Both the position numbers and the translations under genes were made by a program. From the NCBI RefSeq assembly GCF_034353875.1, contig NZ_CP133784.1:5360501-5424500 (forward strand): a DNA stretch of 64,000 nucleotides, written 5' to 3'. Numbering within the stretch: position 1 is the first letter of the stretch; every line of letters starts with the position of its first letter. The notes under the pieces are model-generated. The model did not search any database. It was not told the DNA's origin and saw only the letters and a list, made by a program, of their open reading frames with translations. Below, in pieces: positions 28,018-38,061 of this stretch. The stretch is from Pseudomonas sp. MH9.2. Its GTDB lineage: Bacteria > Pseudomonadota > Gammaproteobacteria > Pseudomonadales > Pseudomonadaceae.

Positions 28018-29195
28018 TTGGACTGAGCGGTTAATTCATTTATCTAAAGATAACGATATACTGTGCATCCAATGTCATGGATTGGTTATGCACATGGCCC
28101 GACCGACTTCCCCCTTCGCTTTAACGTCTTCTGATTTCATCGCCCTGCAAGGTTGGTTGCGTATGAGGACACTGGAACAGAGCCTCGTCCAGCGAGCGCG
28201 CATCCTGCTTCTACTGGCTGATGGATTGACGCCCAAGGCCGTCAGCGAGCAGTTGCAGGTCACGCCGCCGACGGTATTCAAGTGGCGAAAACGTTATCTG
28301 GAGGCGGGAATCGAAGGGTTGAACGATCTGCCGCGCAGCGGCCAGCCACTCAAACTTGGTCCCGAAAAAATCAACGAAATCCTGACACTGACCACCCGGC
28401 GCGTCCCCCAGGAAGCCACTCACTGGAGCGTTCGTTTGATGGCCAAGTATGCGCGGGTTACCACGTGGCAGGTTAGGCAGGTCTGGGCCGCTTCCGACCT
28501 CAAACCCCATCGTTTGAAGACCTTCAAAATCAGCAATGATCCTCATTTCGCCGACAAGGTCGTCGACGTGGTCGGGCTCTATCTGAACCCACCGGATAAT
28601 GCCTTGGTGTTGTCGATTGACGAGAAAACCCAGATCCAGGCGTTGGATCGCACACCGATGCTGCCACTACGCCCAGGTCAAGTTGAACGTCGCACGCATG
28701 ATTACAAGCGCCATGGTACGGCGAGTCTGTACGCGGCTTTCGACATCATGACCGGCCAAATAATCGGACGGATTACCCAGCGCCATCGAGCCGAGGAGTT
28801 TTTGGCTTTTCTGCAACAGATTGACCGCAGCACGCCAGCCGGACTGGATCTGCATGTGATTCTGGATAACAGTTCGACCCATAAAACTGCTGCAATCAAG
28901 CAGTGGCTGGAAAAGCACCCGCGTTTCAAATTGCACTTCACACCGACCAGCGCGTCTTGGCTGAACGCCGTGGAAGGTTGGTTTGCGCAGCTGGAAAGAC
29001 GAGCGTTGTACCGGGCCGCCTTCACCAGCGTCGCCGACCTGAGGGCGGCTATCCGACAATTTATCGAGGCTCACAATGAGCATTCAGCCAAGCCGTTCAA
29101 GTGGAATAAAACGGCTGAGGCCATCATTAGCTCGGTACACAAGGCGAAGCTGAGCGTGATAAAAAATAAATTAATGGACTAGCCGCTCAGGCCAC
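28018..29195 (+). mobile_element. IS630-family insertion sequence
   Basis: 1178 bp between TA dinucleotides at 28016-28017 and 29196-29197, the target duplication of IS630/Tc1-type elements. The ends share the inverted motif CTGAGCGG followed by TTA or CTA. It truncates the accessory gene downstream of the island integrase. Confidence 0.88.
28088..29182 (+). CDS. IS630-family transposase
   Basis: 364 residues from ATG 28088 (or 28094). The N-terminal HTH contains GLTPKAVSEQLQVTPPTVFK. The DDE residues lie in LVLSIDEKTQIQAL, HVILDNSSTHKT and SWLNAVEGWFAQLERRAL. No disruptions are seen, so it is intact. Confidence 0.94.
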   Translation: MHMARPTSPFALTSSDFIALQGWLRMRTLEQSLVQRARILLLLADGLTPKAVSEQLQVTPPTVFKWRKRYLEAGIEGLNDLPRSGQPLKLGPEKINEILTLTTRRVPQEATHWSVRLMAKYARVTTWQVRQVWAASDLKPHRLKTFKISNDPHFADKVVDVVGLYLNPPDNALVLSIDEKTQIQALDRTPMLPLRPGQVERRTHDYKRHGTASLYAAFDIMTGQIIGRITQRHRAEEFLAFLQQIDRSTPAGLDLHVILDNSSTHKTAAIKQWLEKHPRFKLHFTPTSASWLNAVEGWFAQLERRALYRAAFTSVADLRAAIRQFIEAHNEHSAKPFKWNKTAEAIISSVHKAKLSVIKNKLMD

Positions 29196-29519
29196 TAGTG
29201 GGTCATCGTCTCCGATCACTACGTTCAATCGTCCATATGGTTTGCAGGCATTGCCCTTCGCCAGAGAGCAAGCGTCCGGCGAAGGGCAGGGCAGGGACTT
29301 GATGCCGTCCTCACACTGGCGTTTACACGTTTCGCCATTGCCTGCGCACAGCGGTAGTCCAGTGTTACGGTCGAACAGGCTGTACTCTGCGCGGAAGTTC
29401 AGATCGGGCTCATTGAACAGCACGCGAATAGGAATGTTGCGGATCTTGCCGTTTTGGGATTTACGAATCTCCTCGTCGAGCGGGTGCAGCAACAGGCGCT
29501 TCGATTAGAACGGTCGCAT
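29196..29519 (-). pseudogene. Island accessory gene, nonsense at codon 5 and truncated by IS630
   Basis: The natural ATG (29519-29517) overlaps the integrase stop (TAATG), so it was translationally coupled to the integrase. Codon 5 is TAA (29507-29505). The frame then reads LLLHPLDEEIRKSQNGKIRN, VLFNEPDLNFRAEYSLFDRN and a Cys-rich stretch ending YGRLNVVIGDDDPL, where IS630 begins. It resembles a conserved protein encoded next to integrases in Pseudomonas islands and often annotated as a metal-binding protein, as I recall. Cysteine spacing suggests metal binding. The gene is dead here. Confidence 0.65.
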
Positions 29520-30913
29520 TAATTCTCCGTCTCAGCGGAGATCGATATTGGCGCGTGAGGGTTACCCGCTTCAAAGTTTCTGAGTGTTTCCAGGTGCTCG
29601 CCAAGTAAATTCCAGGCGGTGGCCATTTCGGTGGCGTAGCTGTGCCGCTGATAGATTCGTTTCATTTTGTTATCTTCAGTGTGATTCAGGCAGCGCTCAG
29701 CTACTTCTGGTAATACTCCCAGTGCCGTCATCAGAGTGGCCCCTGTGCGACGTAGGTCGTGCGGTGTCCATTTGCCACTTGGTAGTAGCAGGGATTGGGC
29801 TTTGGAGCTGCGCCGGCTCAGAGTCCCTTGTTCAGGCTGGCGTTGACGGTCCCCTAGTTGTTTGGTCACGGTCTTGGAGCTGACAGGGCCGCTGTTATCT
29901 GTATTTGGGTAGCACCAGGTTGATTTGCCGTTAATCTGTTGTGTTCGCTTGAACTGGGCAACTGCAAAGTTCGACAGGCTGACGAGATGTGGTTTTCCAT
30001 TCTTACTGTTTTCGCTGGGAATTAACCAGGTGCGCTGCTCAAGATCGATATGCTCCCATCTGCTGCTCAGCAGCTCACCAATACGACAGCAGGTGGATAG
30101 TGCAATCCAGATGGCCGCTTCGGTTGTCACCAGCAGACCGGCTTCCGGAGCTTTTTGGGAAAGGTTGCGTATCTCGTCATCATTTAAGACTCGATCACGC
30201 TCGACATCTTTACCGCCAATTTTGGCTTTGCGAATCCCAGCACTGGGATCGTGTTCGATCAGGTCGCGATCTACTGCAAATCGGAACATCTGACGCATAA
30301 GGGAGAAGGCTATTTTTGCAGCACGATTGACGCCACGCGAGAGCATTACATCAGTTACTTCTGTGATATGTCCCTTTTTCACGTCAGCTACCGCGATGTT
30401 GCCTAGAAAAGGTAGTACATCTTTTTCGAACATTCGGCGCACCTCCGCGCCTCCGTCCTTGCGATTGATCAAATCGACTTTGGCCCAGTGTTCAAATAGT
30501 TCAGTAACGCTCTTTCGGGCAGCTTGGCGGGCGAGCTCGGTTGCTGCAGTAGCTTTCTCAGCATTTAGCTGTGCCACCTTAGCGTCGCGGGCAGCGATAC
30601 GTGCGGCTTCTTCGGACTCAAGATGTTCACGGATATTTTTGATGCCTGTTTTGTGCAGGCTCGCGAGTTCCATTGCTCTTTGTCGTGCATCCGACAGAGT
30701 CATGGTAGCGGCATCGTCCCCCGGACCATACGTACCAATTGGCAGAGCGTATCGCTTGCCTGCCTCGTTTGTGTATTGGAAATAGAAAAGGCGATCCCCG
30801 GCCGGGGTGATTCGCGCCAAAAGGGAGCCATGGCCCCAAATTGCTACTTCACTCATCCATTTATGAGTGTGGCCAGGCTTCGCCTTCATCGCCTTATCTG
30901 TGAGATTGGCCAC
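29519..30913 (-). CDS. P4-type tyrosine integrase of a tRNA-Pro island
   Basis: 464 residues from GTG 30913, preceded by AAGGA eight bases upstream; this is better supported than a start at 30982. The N-terminal arm-binding DUF4102-like domain includes LFYFQYTNEAGKRYALPIGT. The catalytic domain has STCCRIGELLSSRWEHIDLE (first Arg), HDLRRTGATLMTALG (His-x-x-Arg) and HTEDNKMKRIYQRHSY (final His/Tyr). It sits 160 bases from the 93-bp repeat that ends in a tRNA-Pro 3' half, its expected attachment site. It is read away from that site, so it belongs to the leftward island. Confidence 0.92.
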   Translation of the reverse strand: MANLTDKAMKAKPGHTHKWMSEVAIWGHGSLLARITPAGDRLFYFQYTNEAGKRYALPIGTYGPGDDAATMTLSDARQRAMELASLHKTGIKNIREHLESEEAARIAARDAKVAQLNAEKATAATELARQAARKSVTELFEHWAKVDLINRKDGGAEVRRMFEKDVLPFLGNIAVADVKKGHITEVTDVMLSRGVNRAAKIAFSLMRQMFRFAVDRDLIEHDPSAGIRKAKIGGKDVERDRVLNDDEIRNLSQKAPEAGLLVTTEAAIWIALSTCCRIGELLSSRWEHIDLEQRTWLIPSENSKNGKPHLVSLSNFAVAQFKRTQQINGKSTWCYPNTDNSGPVSSKTVTKQLGDRQRQPEQGTLSRRSSKAQSLLLPSGKWTPHDLRRTGATLMTALGVLPEVAERCLNHTEDNKMKRIYQRHSYATEMATAWNLLGEHLETLRNFEAGNPHAPISISAETEN

Positions 30914-31074
30914 GGTTATATCCTTGGTAGTGAATTGGTAGTGAATTGAGAGGAGCTTTAAGCGGATGATAGCGGATGCCAATGGACGTATGTAAGAGGA
31001 TTGTCCAGTAATTTCAAGGGGGTAAGCTGTAAGCTTGGATTTTGTAGGGCTCTATTGGACGGTTATTCACCTTT

Positions 31075-31167
31075 ATGGGGTGCTAGGGGTCGAGTGTTCG
31101 AATCACTCCGTCCCGACCATATAATTCAAAGGGTTGCGAGATTTTATCTCGCGACCCTTTTTTATTT
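31075..31167 (+). repeat. Attachment-site repeat 1: tRNA-Pro(GGG) 3' half plus terminator
   Basis: 93 bp identical to 42309-42401. The first 45 bases (31075-31119) are positions 32-76 of a tRNA-Pro: anticodon-loop ATGGGGT, stem, variable loop, T-arm GAGTG-TTCGAAT-CACTC, acceptor strand CGTCCCG, then ACCA. No 5' half precedes it, so this is not a functional tRNA gene. A break in the anticodon loop is the usual crossover point of tRNA-targeting integrases. Confidence 0.93.
31131..31163 (+). terminator. Rho-independent terminator following the tRNA-Pro fragment
   Basis: Stem GGGTTGCGAGA paired with TCTCGCGACCC around a short TTTA loop, followed by six T. An identical copy is at 42365-42397. Confidence 0.88.
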
Positions 31168-31449
31168 GCCTGCGTTTTTACCCCTACAAATCGGCTGGCT
31201 CTGGGTAGATTTTCGGATGTGATACCACTATTGAAATTTGTCCCGTGGACTTCGGGCCCAGCTTGATAATTGAGTTGCATCGGTCTCTGTAGGTGGACAT
31301 TCGATGATGGGATGAGAAATCAGCGACGACCAAAGGCACATTACGGCTCTCACTATAAGAGATATCATCCCGCCATCAGCTCAAGAGGGTCCCCCCCTGG
31401 CCGGCCAATTCCGGCCAGCCCTTGGGCATAACGACAAGGATTGTTGCGC

Positions 31450-34400
31450 ATGGACGACATCGTTCAGCCCCTCACGCCCCAAGAAGAAGTTCAGCCTAAA
31501 GAATTAAAAATCCTTGCCACTTTGGTGGCGAAGCTGAACCTTGCGGATTTCCAGAACGCAATCCCGGTTATTCGCGAGCTTCGTATATCGAACGAGACGA
31601 GTGATCGCTTCATCAATGCCACTCTTACCCTTACCTCGGCTCCCGAGGTATTTAAGTCCAAGATCTGGCGTATCGACGAGATCGCTGCAGATAGCTTCCG
31701 GGTCATACCTGGGCTTGATCTTGTCTTGGACGGCCCGTTGTTGAGTCGCCTGACAGAAGCAGAGATGTCGACCTTTACGTTCGTTCTTGAAACCGATGAC
31801 AAGGAGGCGGAGAGCGGTCGCAAGGAAGTTGCTTGGTTTGAACAGGTCGTAGACCTTCTGCCCAGAAACCAGTGGGGCGGATTGCGGCATATACCAGATA
31901 TGACGGCGGCTTTTGTTCAGCCGAATGATGCGGCGGTTGAAAGGTTGCTCAAACAGGCGGCCGAGTTGCTTCGTCTTAGCGAGAAGCCATCCGCACTTGA
32001 TGGATATGAGGGAGGCCCTAAACGAGCCTGGCAGTTGGCATCTGCAGTGTGGGGCGCGGTGGCGCGCATGAAGCTCGACTATGCGTTGCCGCCAGCTAGC
32101 TTCGAACAATCAGGACAGAAGATTCGTAGCCCCAGTCAGATTTCTGACTCCGGGTTGGCTACCTGTCTCGACTTGACTCTGCTTTTCTGTTCGGCATTGG
32201 AGCAGATCGGTCTTAACCCGGTGATCGTATTCACCCATGGTCATGCTTTTGCTGGTTTGTGGCTTAAGCCTGAAGAATTTACGACTGCAGTGGTGGATGA
32301 TGTCATAGCAGTACGTAAGCGAGTGAAGCTTCAGGAACTCGTGCTGTTTGAGACCACTCTCATTACCCACAGCTCAATACCGCCATTCTCTTATGCGGTA
32401 GAGATGGGCACGAAACAGGTAGCCGAAGACGCTGAAAGTGTATTCGAGATGCTGCTGGATATCCGTCGCGCTCGTCTGCAACGTATCAAGCCACTCGCTA
32501 GCTCAGAGGCTCAGATCGCGCGTGTAGCCGTTGCTGAATCTGATGAAGCCCCATCGCTTCTGGTGGAGGAGGGGATCGGCATCGCCGATGACAACATTGA
32601 GGTGCAGGTTGAGGATCTGTCCAAGCTCGACCCAGCAGATCGCCTCGGCCGTTGGCAGCGTAAGCTTCTGGATCTGTCGCTTCGGAATAACTTGCTCAAC
32701 TTTAAAATGGGTAAGCGAGCTCTGAAGCTTGAGTCTCCTGATCCAGGTGCGCTTGAGGACATTCTTGCAGGTGGACAGGCGCTGAAGCTGCTGATTAGGC
32801 CTGATCTGATGGATGGAGCAGATCCGCGGGAGCGCGCACTCTATGAGCAGCGTGAGCGAGAAGATGTTCGTCGTCGCCATGCTGAAGATGCTCTCAAGCG
32901 TAGGGAGGTATTCGTTGCGCTGACGTCCGCCGAAATGGATGTCCGGCTAACTGAGTTATATCGAAGCGCTCGTACTGCTTTGCAGGAAGGTGGCTCCAAC
33001 ACACTGTTCCTGGCCATCGGTTTCCTTAGTTGGACGCGTGAGGATAGGGCTGGGCAGAAGTACAAAGCGCCACTGGTCTTGGTTCCTGTCACTCTGGAGC
33101 GTAAGAGCGCACGCTCCGGATTCACTATGGTGCTGCACGATGATGAGCCTCGTTTTAATCCGACTCTGATCGAGATGCTGCGTCAAGACTTTGAGCTGGG
33201 CTTGGGTTCGCTGGAGCAGGAACTGCCTCGGGACGACTCTGGTCTGGATATCGCCGGAATTTGGAACAAGGTTGGTCATGCGATCAAGGACATCGCAGGC
33301 TGGGAGCTTAACGAGGACGTTGTGCTCTCGATGTTCTCGTTTGCTAAGTATCTCATGTGGAAGGATCTTGCCGAGAATGCAGAGCACCTTCGACAGAGTC
33401 CTGTAGTTCAGCACCTTCTGGATACGCCACGCGATTCGTTCATCTCCGATACCCCGTTTCCGGAAGCTGAGTCGCTGGACCGTGATTACGGCCCGACTGA
33501 TGTGTTTTGCCCACTGCCATCTGATTCATCTCAGCTTGCTGCTGTGATGGCAGCAGCCAAGGGCAAAGACTTCGTTCTCATCGGCCCACCTGGCACGGGT
33601 AAAAGCCAAACGATTTCCAACATGATCGCCCAGTCGATCGCTCAAGGACGTCGGGTGCTGTTCGTGTCTGAGAAAATTGCTGCCCTGGATGTCGTGTACC
33701 GGCGCTTGCGTGAAATCGGTCTGGGTGAGTTCTGCCTTGAACTTCACTCCAGCAAAGCTCGAAAAACGGATGTCCTTGCTCAGTTGCAGTCGGCTTGGGA
33801 AGCGAAAGGGCAGGTAGACGCTGGCGCATGGGAGGTTGAAGCGCAGCGGCTGGCTTCCCTGCGTGACAGCCTCAATATTTATGTCGAGCGTCTGCATCGC
33901 CGGCACCGCAACGGCTACACCATCTACGATGCCATCGGGACGGTGACATCGGGTGTTGATGAGGCAGTAGCTCCACTTGGTTGGCCATCTCCGGACACGC
34001 ATGATCAGAAGGCTATGCTTGAGCTTCGAGAACTGGGCGACCGCCTTGAAGTGAACGCCCAGGCTGTGGGCTACAGTCAGTTGGCAGGCAACGCTTTGTC
34101 CGCGGTAGGCCAAGCAGAGTGGTCGCCTCATTGGCAGCAACAATTCGTGCAGGCTGCTCGTGACGTGCTTCCCGCTGTGCTTGAAGTCCAGCGAGCTGCT
34201 GATCGTTTTGTTGAGTTGTCCGGGCTTCCTGTTACGGAGTACACCCCAACAGCGCTTGAGGGTCTATCGATACTTTCTCGAGCACTTCCTGCTGCCGCCG
34301 GGCAGGATTGGCGTTTCGCACTGCGACTCGATGCTCGCTCGATTTCTCAGCGTCTGAGTGACGGTTGTACTTGGGTCGATGAGCACCGGGACACTAACTC

Positions 34401-37400
34401 GAGGCTCTCCGCTCTCTGGCCCTCTCGTATTATTGCTGAAGCTAAACAAGGCATTGATCTGCTGCAGCAACGCCGCGCTATTTTCGTTGATCTAGGCCCG
34501 GCCTGGCCACAAAGTGTCACTGACGTTATTGGGCAAGCTGTCACATTGCTGGGTCAGATAGACGACCTCAAGCACCAGCTAACGGCGTCCTACGGCGACT
34601 CCATTGAAGCACTTGATACCGAGCTCCTGCTGCGCGAGTGGAAAGATGCGGAGGAGTCTTTCTGGCCTAAGTCTTGGTTCGGAAAACGCCGAATCGCTGG
34701 ACTATTGGCTCCGACGCAGACGTCAACAGGTGAAGTCGATAATGCCAAGGATCTCGCTACTTGGGTAGAGATTCGAACGGTGCGTCGAGCAATCGACGAG
34801 CTGGAGCCGGGTCATGAGTGTGTTGCTGTTTGGCAAGGTGCTAAATCCGAAGCAACGCATCTCGCGACAGCGATCAAGCTGCAAGAGGCCATTAGGCTTC
34901 AGAAAAATGACTCCGCCTGGATCGATGACGGCTTGCAATTGGTTGAGCAGGGCCAGCTTGGTGATGAATTGAAGGAGGAACTCCGCCGGCTGCGTGCGCT
35001 GACTCGTCTCGATGCTGGGTTAGATGAGCTGGTCGATCTCAGTTCAGCAACTAGCTCTCTCTGGAGCGGTTTGACCACTGATATTGACGTGCTGACTGCA
35101 GCGCTGCGCTTCCAGGCTGAACGACGTGACATTGAAGAACGCGGTCGGCTTGTCGACGATCATCCTCATGTAGAGGAAGGGCGATGTGGCTCGTCGTTCA
35201 AAGCTGATTTTGAGTTGCTCAAGAAAAGAGCAGCAGTTGAACGAGAGTTGGTGGATCTGGCTGATCTGCGAGAAATCGTTCCTGTCTGGAATGACTTGAA
35301 AACGAAGGTTGACGTCGCACGTAGGGCGGTAGCGTTCCAAGGGGAGATGGCTACTGCGGTGGCGAAGCTAGCACTCAATCCTGAGCAGGTCGCGGCCTAC
35401 AAAGCACCGCTTCAAACTTTGCTGGGTGATGGTAACGCATTACTTGAGCCGGAGGCTGCTATAGCCATTGCCGGCGTTACCCTTCGCGAAAAGCTTGAGC
35501 TGCTCCAGGAGCGAGCAGCGTACCTGACTGCCTTCGGTCATTTCACCGAAATGGGCGTCATCGAAACTGCCAACCTGGCACTAAGTGATATCAAGAAAAA
35601 CTGCGAAACTGTCGTCTCGTCTGAATCGCGTCTCAAGGCATGGTGCGCTTGGCGGAAGGTTCGCGATGAGGCCTACGCTGTCGGCCTGGCTCCGATTGTT
35701 CAATCGATGGAAACAGGAGCCATCACCTCTGGAAAAGTCCGTCGTGTATTGGAAGTAAATTATGCCCGCTGGTGGCTGAACACGACGGTGGACAACGAAG
35801 AGGTGATCCGGACATTCGTCAGCGTGGAGCATGAACAGCGCATTCGTGATTTCCGGGCTTTGGATGACAAGTTCACCGAGTTGACCAAGGACTGGCTCCG
35901 AGCTCGGCTGTGTTCCGACCTACCAAGCCAAGACAGCGTGAGTCGCTCTTCAGAATGGGGAGTCCTGCGCCATGAGATGGGCAAGAAGACCAAGCATATT
36001 CCATTGCGTGAGCTGATGAGTCGTGCGCCAGAAGCGCTAACCAAGCTGACTCCATGCTTGCTCATGAGCCCTCTCTCCATTGCCCAGTATCTGCCGCCTG
36101 CCTCAACACCATTCGATCTCGTTATCTTCGATGAGGCATCTCAAATACCCGTCTGGGATGCCATCGGCGCGATGGCCCGAGGGAAGCAGGTGGTGATGGT
36201 GGGCGACCCGAAACAGCTCCCTCCAACTTCATTCTTTAACCGAGCTGAGTCGACCGCTGAAGATGAGGATGTAGAGGATGATCTCGAGAGTATTCTGGAT
36301 GAGTGCATCAGTGCCAACCTGCCGATGCGTAACCTGAACTGGCACTACCGTAGCCGCCACGAGAGTCTGATCGCTTTCTCGAACCAGCGTTACTACCAGT
36401 CGAAGCTGGTGACCTTTCCATCACCGTTTACGGCCGACAAAGCGGTACGGTTGTGCCCTGTCCCGGGTGTGTATGACAAGGGCGGGGCGCGAACCAACTT
36501 AATTGAAGCAAGATATTTAGTTGCTGATTTGGTTGCTCGCCTACAGTCTCCGGCCTTCCGCAAAAGCAGGCGAACCGTAGGGGTCGTAACCTTTAACGGC
36601 GAGCAGCAGAAGCTCATCATGGACATGCTGGATGAGGCTTGCCGGAAAGACCCATCACTCGACTCATATTTCGCTGAGTCCGAGCTGGAGCCTGTGTTCG
36701 TCAAGAACCTTGAGAGCGTTCAAGGCGATGAGCGAGACATCATCTATTTCTCGACCACCTACGGGAAAGACGCCGCCGGTGTGCTGTCCATGAACTTCGG
36801 CCCGATGAACCGCCCTGGTGGTGAGCGTCGACTGAACGTGGCTATAACCCGTGCTCGCCGGGAGCTTGTGGTGTTCTCGACTTTGCGACCAGAGCACATT
36901 GATTTGGCTCGTACGCAAGCGATTGGGGTGCGAGATCTCAAGCACTTCCTGGAGTTTGCAGAGCGTGGCCCGCAGGCACTCGCAGAAGCTGACTTTGGTA
37001 GCGTGGGAGGTTTCGACAGCCCATTCGAAGAAGCGGTTGCAGCGGCCTTGGCTAAAAAGGGGTGGCAGATACATACCCAGATTGGCGTTTCCTCCTTTCG
37101 AGTAGACCTTGGGGTTGTTCACCCTGATGCTCCTGGACGGTACCTTGCCGGTGTGGAATGCGACGGTGCTACCTATCACCGCAGCGCCACCGCTCGCGAT
37201 CGTGACAAGCTCCGTGAATTTGTACTGCGTGGACTTGGCTGGGAGATCGCTAGGATATGGTCAACGGACTGGTGGGTTGATGCAGTTGGAACTGCCGAAA
37301 AGGTACATCAACGTCTGAACGAGCTCCTTGCTGAGTCCCGAGCCAAGCAGGCTGTCATCAATGCCGCTCAAGAGGCAGAGCGACTGAAAATCGACGCGGC

Positions 37401-38061
37401 TATGGCTGAGGTCATTGAGGTAGTGGATCAGGTGGCTGTGGTCGCCGCAGCCAATGATCCCTCAGGCGCATTGCCTGAGTTGAAGTATGCCAAGGCGGCA
37501 TTTATCAGGCCAGTTGAAGATGTCCTGGCTTTTGCTCGTCCCGTTGAACATTTGGTTTATAAGGAAGCCGATCCTCGTCAGGCGGTGGGGTTGGTCGATC
37601 CAGATCAGTTTTTTGAGCCGAGTTACACAGAAACGTTGGAGCAGATGATTGCTCATGTGGTAGCGGAAGAGGGACCGGTTCTGGACACAGAGCTCGCAAG
37701 GCGCATTGCCCGGGCTCATGGCTGGGTGCGAACCGGCTCACGGATACGTGATCGCGTTGACCAAATTGCCCGGGCACGATTCCGTTCACATGAAGAGGAG
37801 CAGACAGGAGTCTTCTTCTGGCCTGCTCATATCGAGTCGGACACCAGTGTCGTCTTCCGTAAGCCCGGCGACGAAGATTCCACGAGAGGGCTATCTGAAA
37901 TCTGCCTGCAAGAACTGCGTGCTTTGGTTGATGAGATGGTGCAGCGGGGCCACGAAGGGGAGTCTTTGATATACGCGGTTGCGAAGGAAGCTGGTGTAAG
38001 CAAGCTTGCTCATGCGGGACGTCAGCGAATTGAGAAGGCCATACGTCAAACGGCGGAGTAG
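31450..38061 (+). CDS. Giant DUF4011-helicase-Vsr-DUF3320 protein, candidate antiviral defence
   Basis: 2203 residues from ATG 31450 (AAGGA nine bases upstream). Domains in order: an N-terminal region with a transglutaminase-like segment (C239 in TCLDLTLLFCSALEQIGL, H263/H265 in FTHGHAFAG); DUF4011 near 400 (GRWQRKLLDLSLRNNLLNF); SF1 helicase with Walker A GPPGTGKS at 712-719; a long insertion; Walker B IFDEAS at about 1559-1564 with VGDPKQLPP; VQGDERDIIYFS; LNVAITRARRE near 1800; a Vsr/MTES_1575-like nuclease at about 1850-1945 (FRVDLGVVHP, GVECDGATYHRS); and DUF3320 from about 2055. This architecture matches a single-protein defence family that I recall as Hhe. It leads the cargo of the second tRNA-Pro island. 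Confidence 0.88.
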   Translation: MDDIVQPLTPQEEVQPKELKILATLVAKLNLADFQNAIPVIRELRISNETSDRFINATLTLTSAPEVFKSKIWRIDEIAADSFRVIPGLDLVLDGPLLSRLTEAEMSTFTFVLETDDKEAESGRKEVAWFEQVVDLLPRNQWGGLRHIPDMTAAFVQPNDAAVERLLKQAAELLRLSEKPSALDGYEGGPKRAWQLASAVWGAVARMKLDYALPPASFEQSGQKIRSPSQISDSGLATCLDLTLLFCSALEQIGLNPVIVFTHGHAFAGLWLKPEEFTTAVVDDVIAVRKRVKLQELVLFETTLITHSSIPPFSYAVEMGTKQVAEDAESVFEMLLDIRRARLQRIKPLASSEAQIARVAVAESDEAPSLLVEEGIGIADDNIEVQVEDLSKLDPADRLGRWQRKLLDLSLRNNLLNFKMGKRALKLESPDPGALEDILAGGQALKLLIRPDLMDGADPRERALYEQREREDVRRRHAEDALKRREVFVALTSAEMDVRLTELYRSARTALQEGGSNTLFLAIGFLSWTREDRAGQKYKAPLVLVPVTLERKSARSGFTMVLHDDEPRFNPTLIEMLRQDFELGLGSLEQELPRDDSGLDIAGIWNKVGHAIKDIAGWELNEDVVLSMFSFAKYLMWKDLAENAEHLRQSPVVQHLLDTPRDSFISDTPFPEAESLDRDYGPTDVFCPLPSDSSQLAAVMAAAKGKDFVLIGPPGTGKSQTISNMIAQSIAQGRRVLFVSEKIAALDVVYRRLREIGLGEFCLELHSSKARKTDVLAQLQSAWEAKGQVDAGAWEVEAQRLASLRDSLNIYVERLHRRHRNGYTIYDAIGTVTSGVDEAVAPLGWPSPDTHDQKAMLELRELGDRLEVNAQAVGYSQLAGNALSAVGQAEWSPHWQQQFVQAARDVLPAVLEVQRAADRFVELSGLPVTEYTPTALEGLSILSRALPAAAGQDWRFALRLDARSISQRLSDGCTWVDEHRDTNSRLSALWPSRIIAEAKQGIDLLQQRRAIFVDLGPAWPQSVTDVIGQAVTLLGQIDDLKHQLTASYGDSIEALDTELLLREWKDAEESFWPKSWFGKRRIAGLLAPTQTSTGEVDNAKDLATWVEIRTVRRAIDELEPGHECVAVWQGAKSEATHLATAIKLQEAIRLQKNDSAWIDDGLQLVEQGQLGDELKEELRRLRALTRLDAGLDELVDLSSATSSLWSGLTTDIDVLTAALRFQAERRDIEERGRLVDDHPHVEEGRCGSSFKADFELLKKRAAVERELVDLADLREIVPVWNDLKTKVDVARRAVAFQGEMATAVAKLALNPEQVAAYKAPLQTLLGDGNALLEPEAAIAIAGVTLREKLELLQERAAYLTAFGHFTEMGVIETANLALSDIKKNCETVVSSESRLKAWCAWRKVRDEAYAVGLAPIVQSMETGAITSGKVRRVLEVNYARWWLNTTVDNEEVIRTFVSVEHEQRIRDFRALDDKFTELTKDWLRARLCSDLPSQDSVSRSSEWGVLRHEMGKKTKHIPLRELMSRAPEALTKLTPCLLMSPLSIAQYLPPASTPFDLVIFDEASQIPVWDAIGAMARGKQVVMVGDPKQLPPTSFFNRAESTAEDEDVEDDLESILDECISANLPMRNLNWHYRSRHESLIAFSNQRYYQSKLVTFPSPFTADKAVRLCPVPGVYDKGGARTNLIEARYLVADLVARLQSPAFRKSRRTVGVVTFNGEQQKLIMDMLDEACRKDPSLDSYFAESELEPVFVKNLESVQGDERDIIYFSTTYGKDAAGVLSMNFGPMNRPGGERRLNVAITRARRELVVFSTLRPEHIDLARTQAIGVRDLKHFLEFAERGPQALAEADFGSVGGFDSPFEEAVAAALAKKGWQIHTQIGVSSFRVDLGVVHPDAPGRYLAGVECDGATYHRSATARDRDKLREFVLRGLGWEIARIWSTDWWVDAVGTAEKVHQRLNELLAESRAKQAVINAAQEAERLKIDAAMAEVIEVVDQVAVVAAANDPSGALPELKYAKAAFIRPVEDVLAFARPVEHLVYKEADPRQAVGLVDPDQFFEPSYTETLEQMIAHVVAEEGPVLDTELARRIARAHGWVRTGSRIRDRVDQIARARFRSHEEEQTGVFFWPAHIESDTSVVFRKPGDEDSTRGLSEICLQELRALVDEMVQRGHEGESLIYAVAKEAGVSKLAHAGRQRIEKAIRQTAE

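Noticed and set aside
31075..31119. Possible functional tRNA gene
   Set aside because: Only positions 32-76 are present. No matching 5' half (CGGGACG acceptor strand, D-arm) is found upstream here or at 42309.
31083..31280. Minus-strand 65-codon frame across the tRNA-Pro fragment
   Set aside because: It is the antisense of a tRNA end and terminator; such frames are a common annotation artefact.
35325..35335. GGCGGTAGCGT, identical to the core of the RfaH ops element
   Set aside because: It lies inside the coding sequence of the giant helicase, far from any polysaccharide operon start, and is most simply chance.
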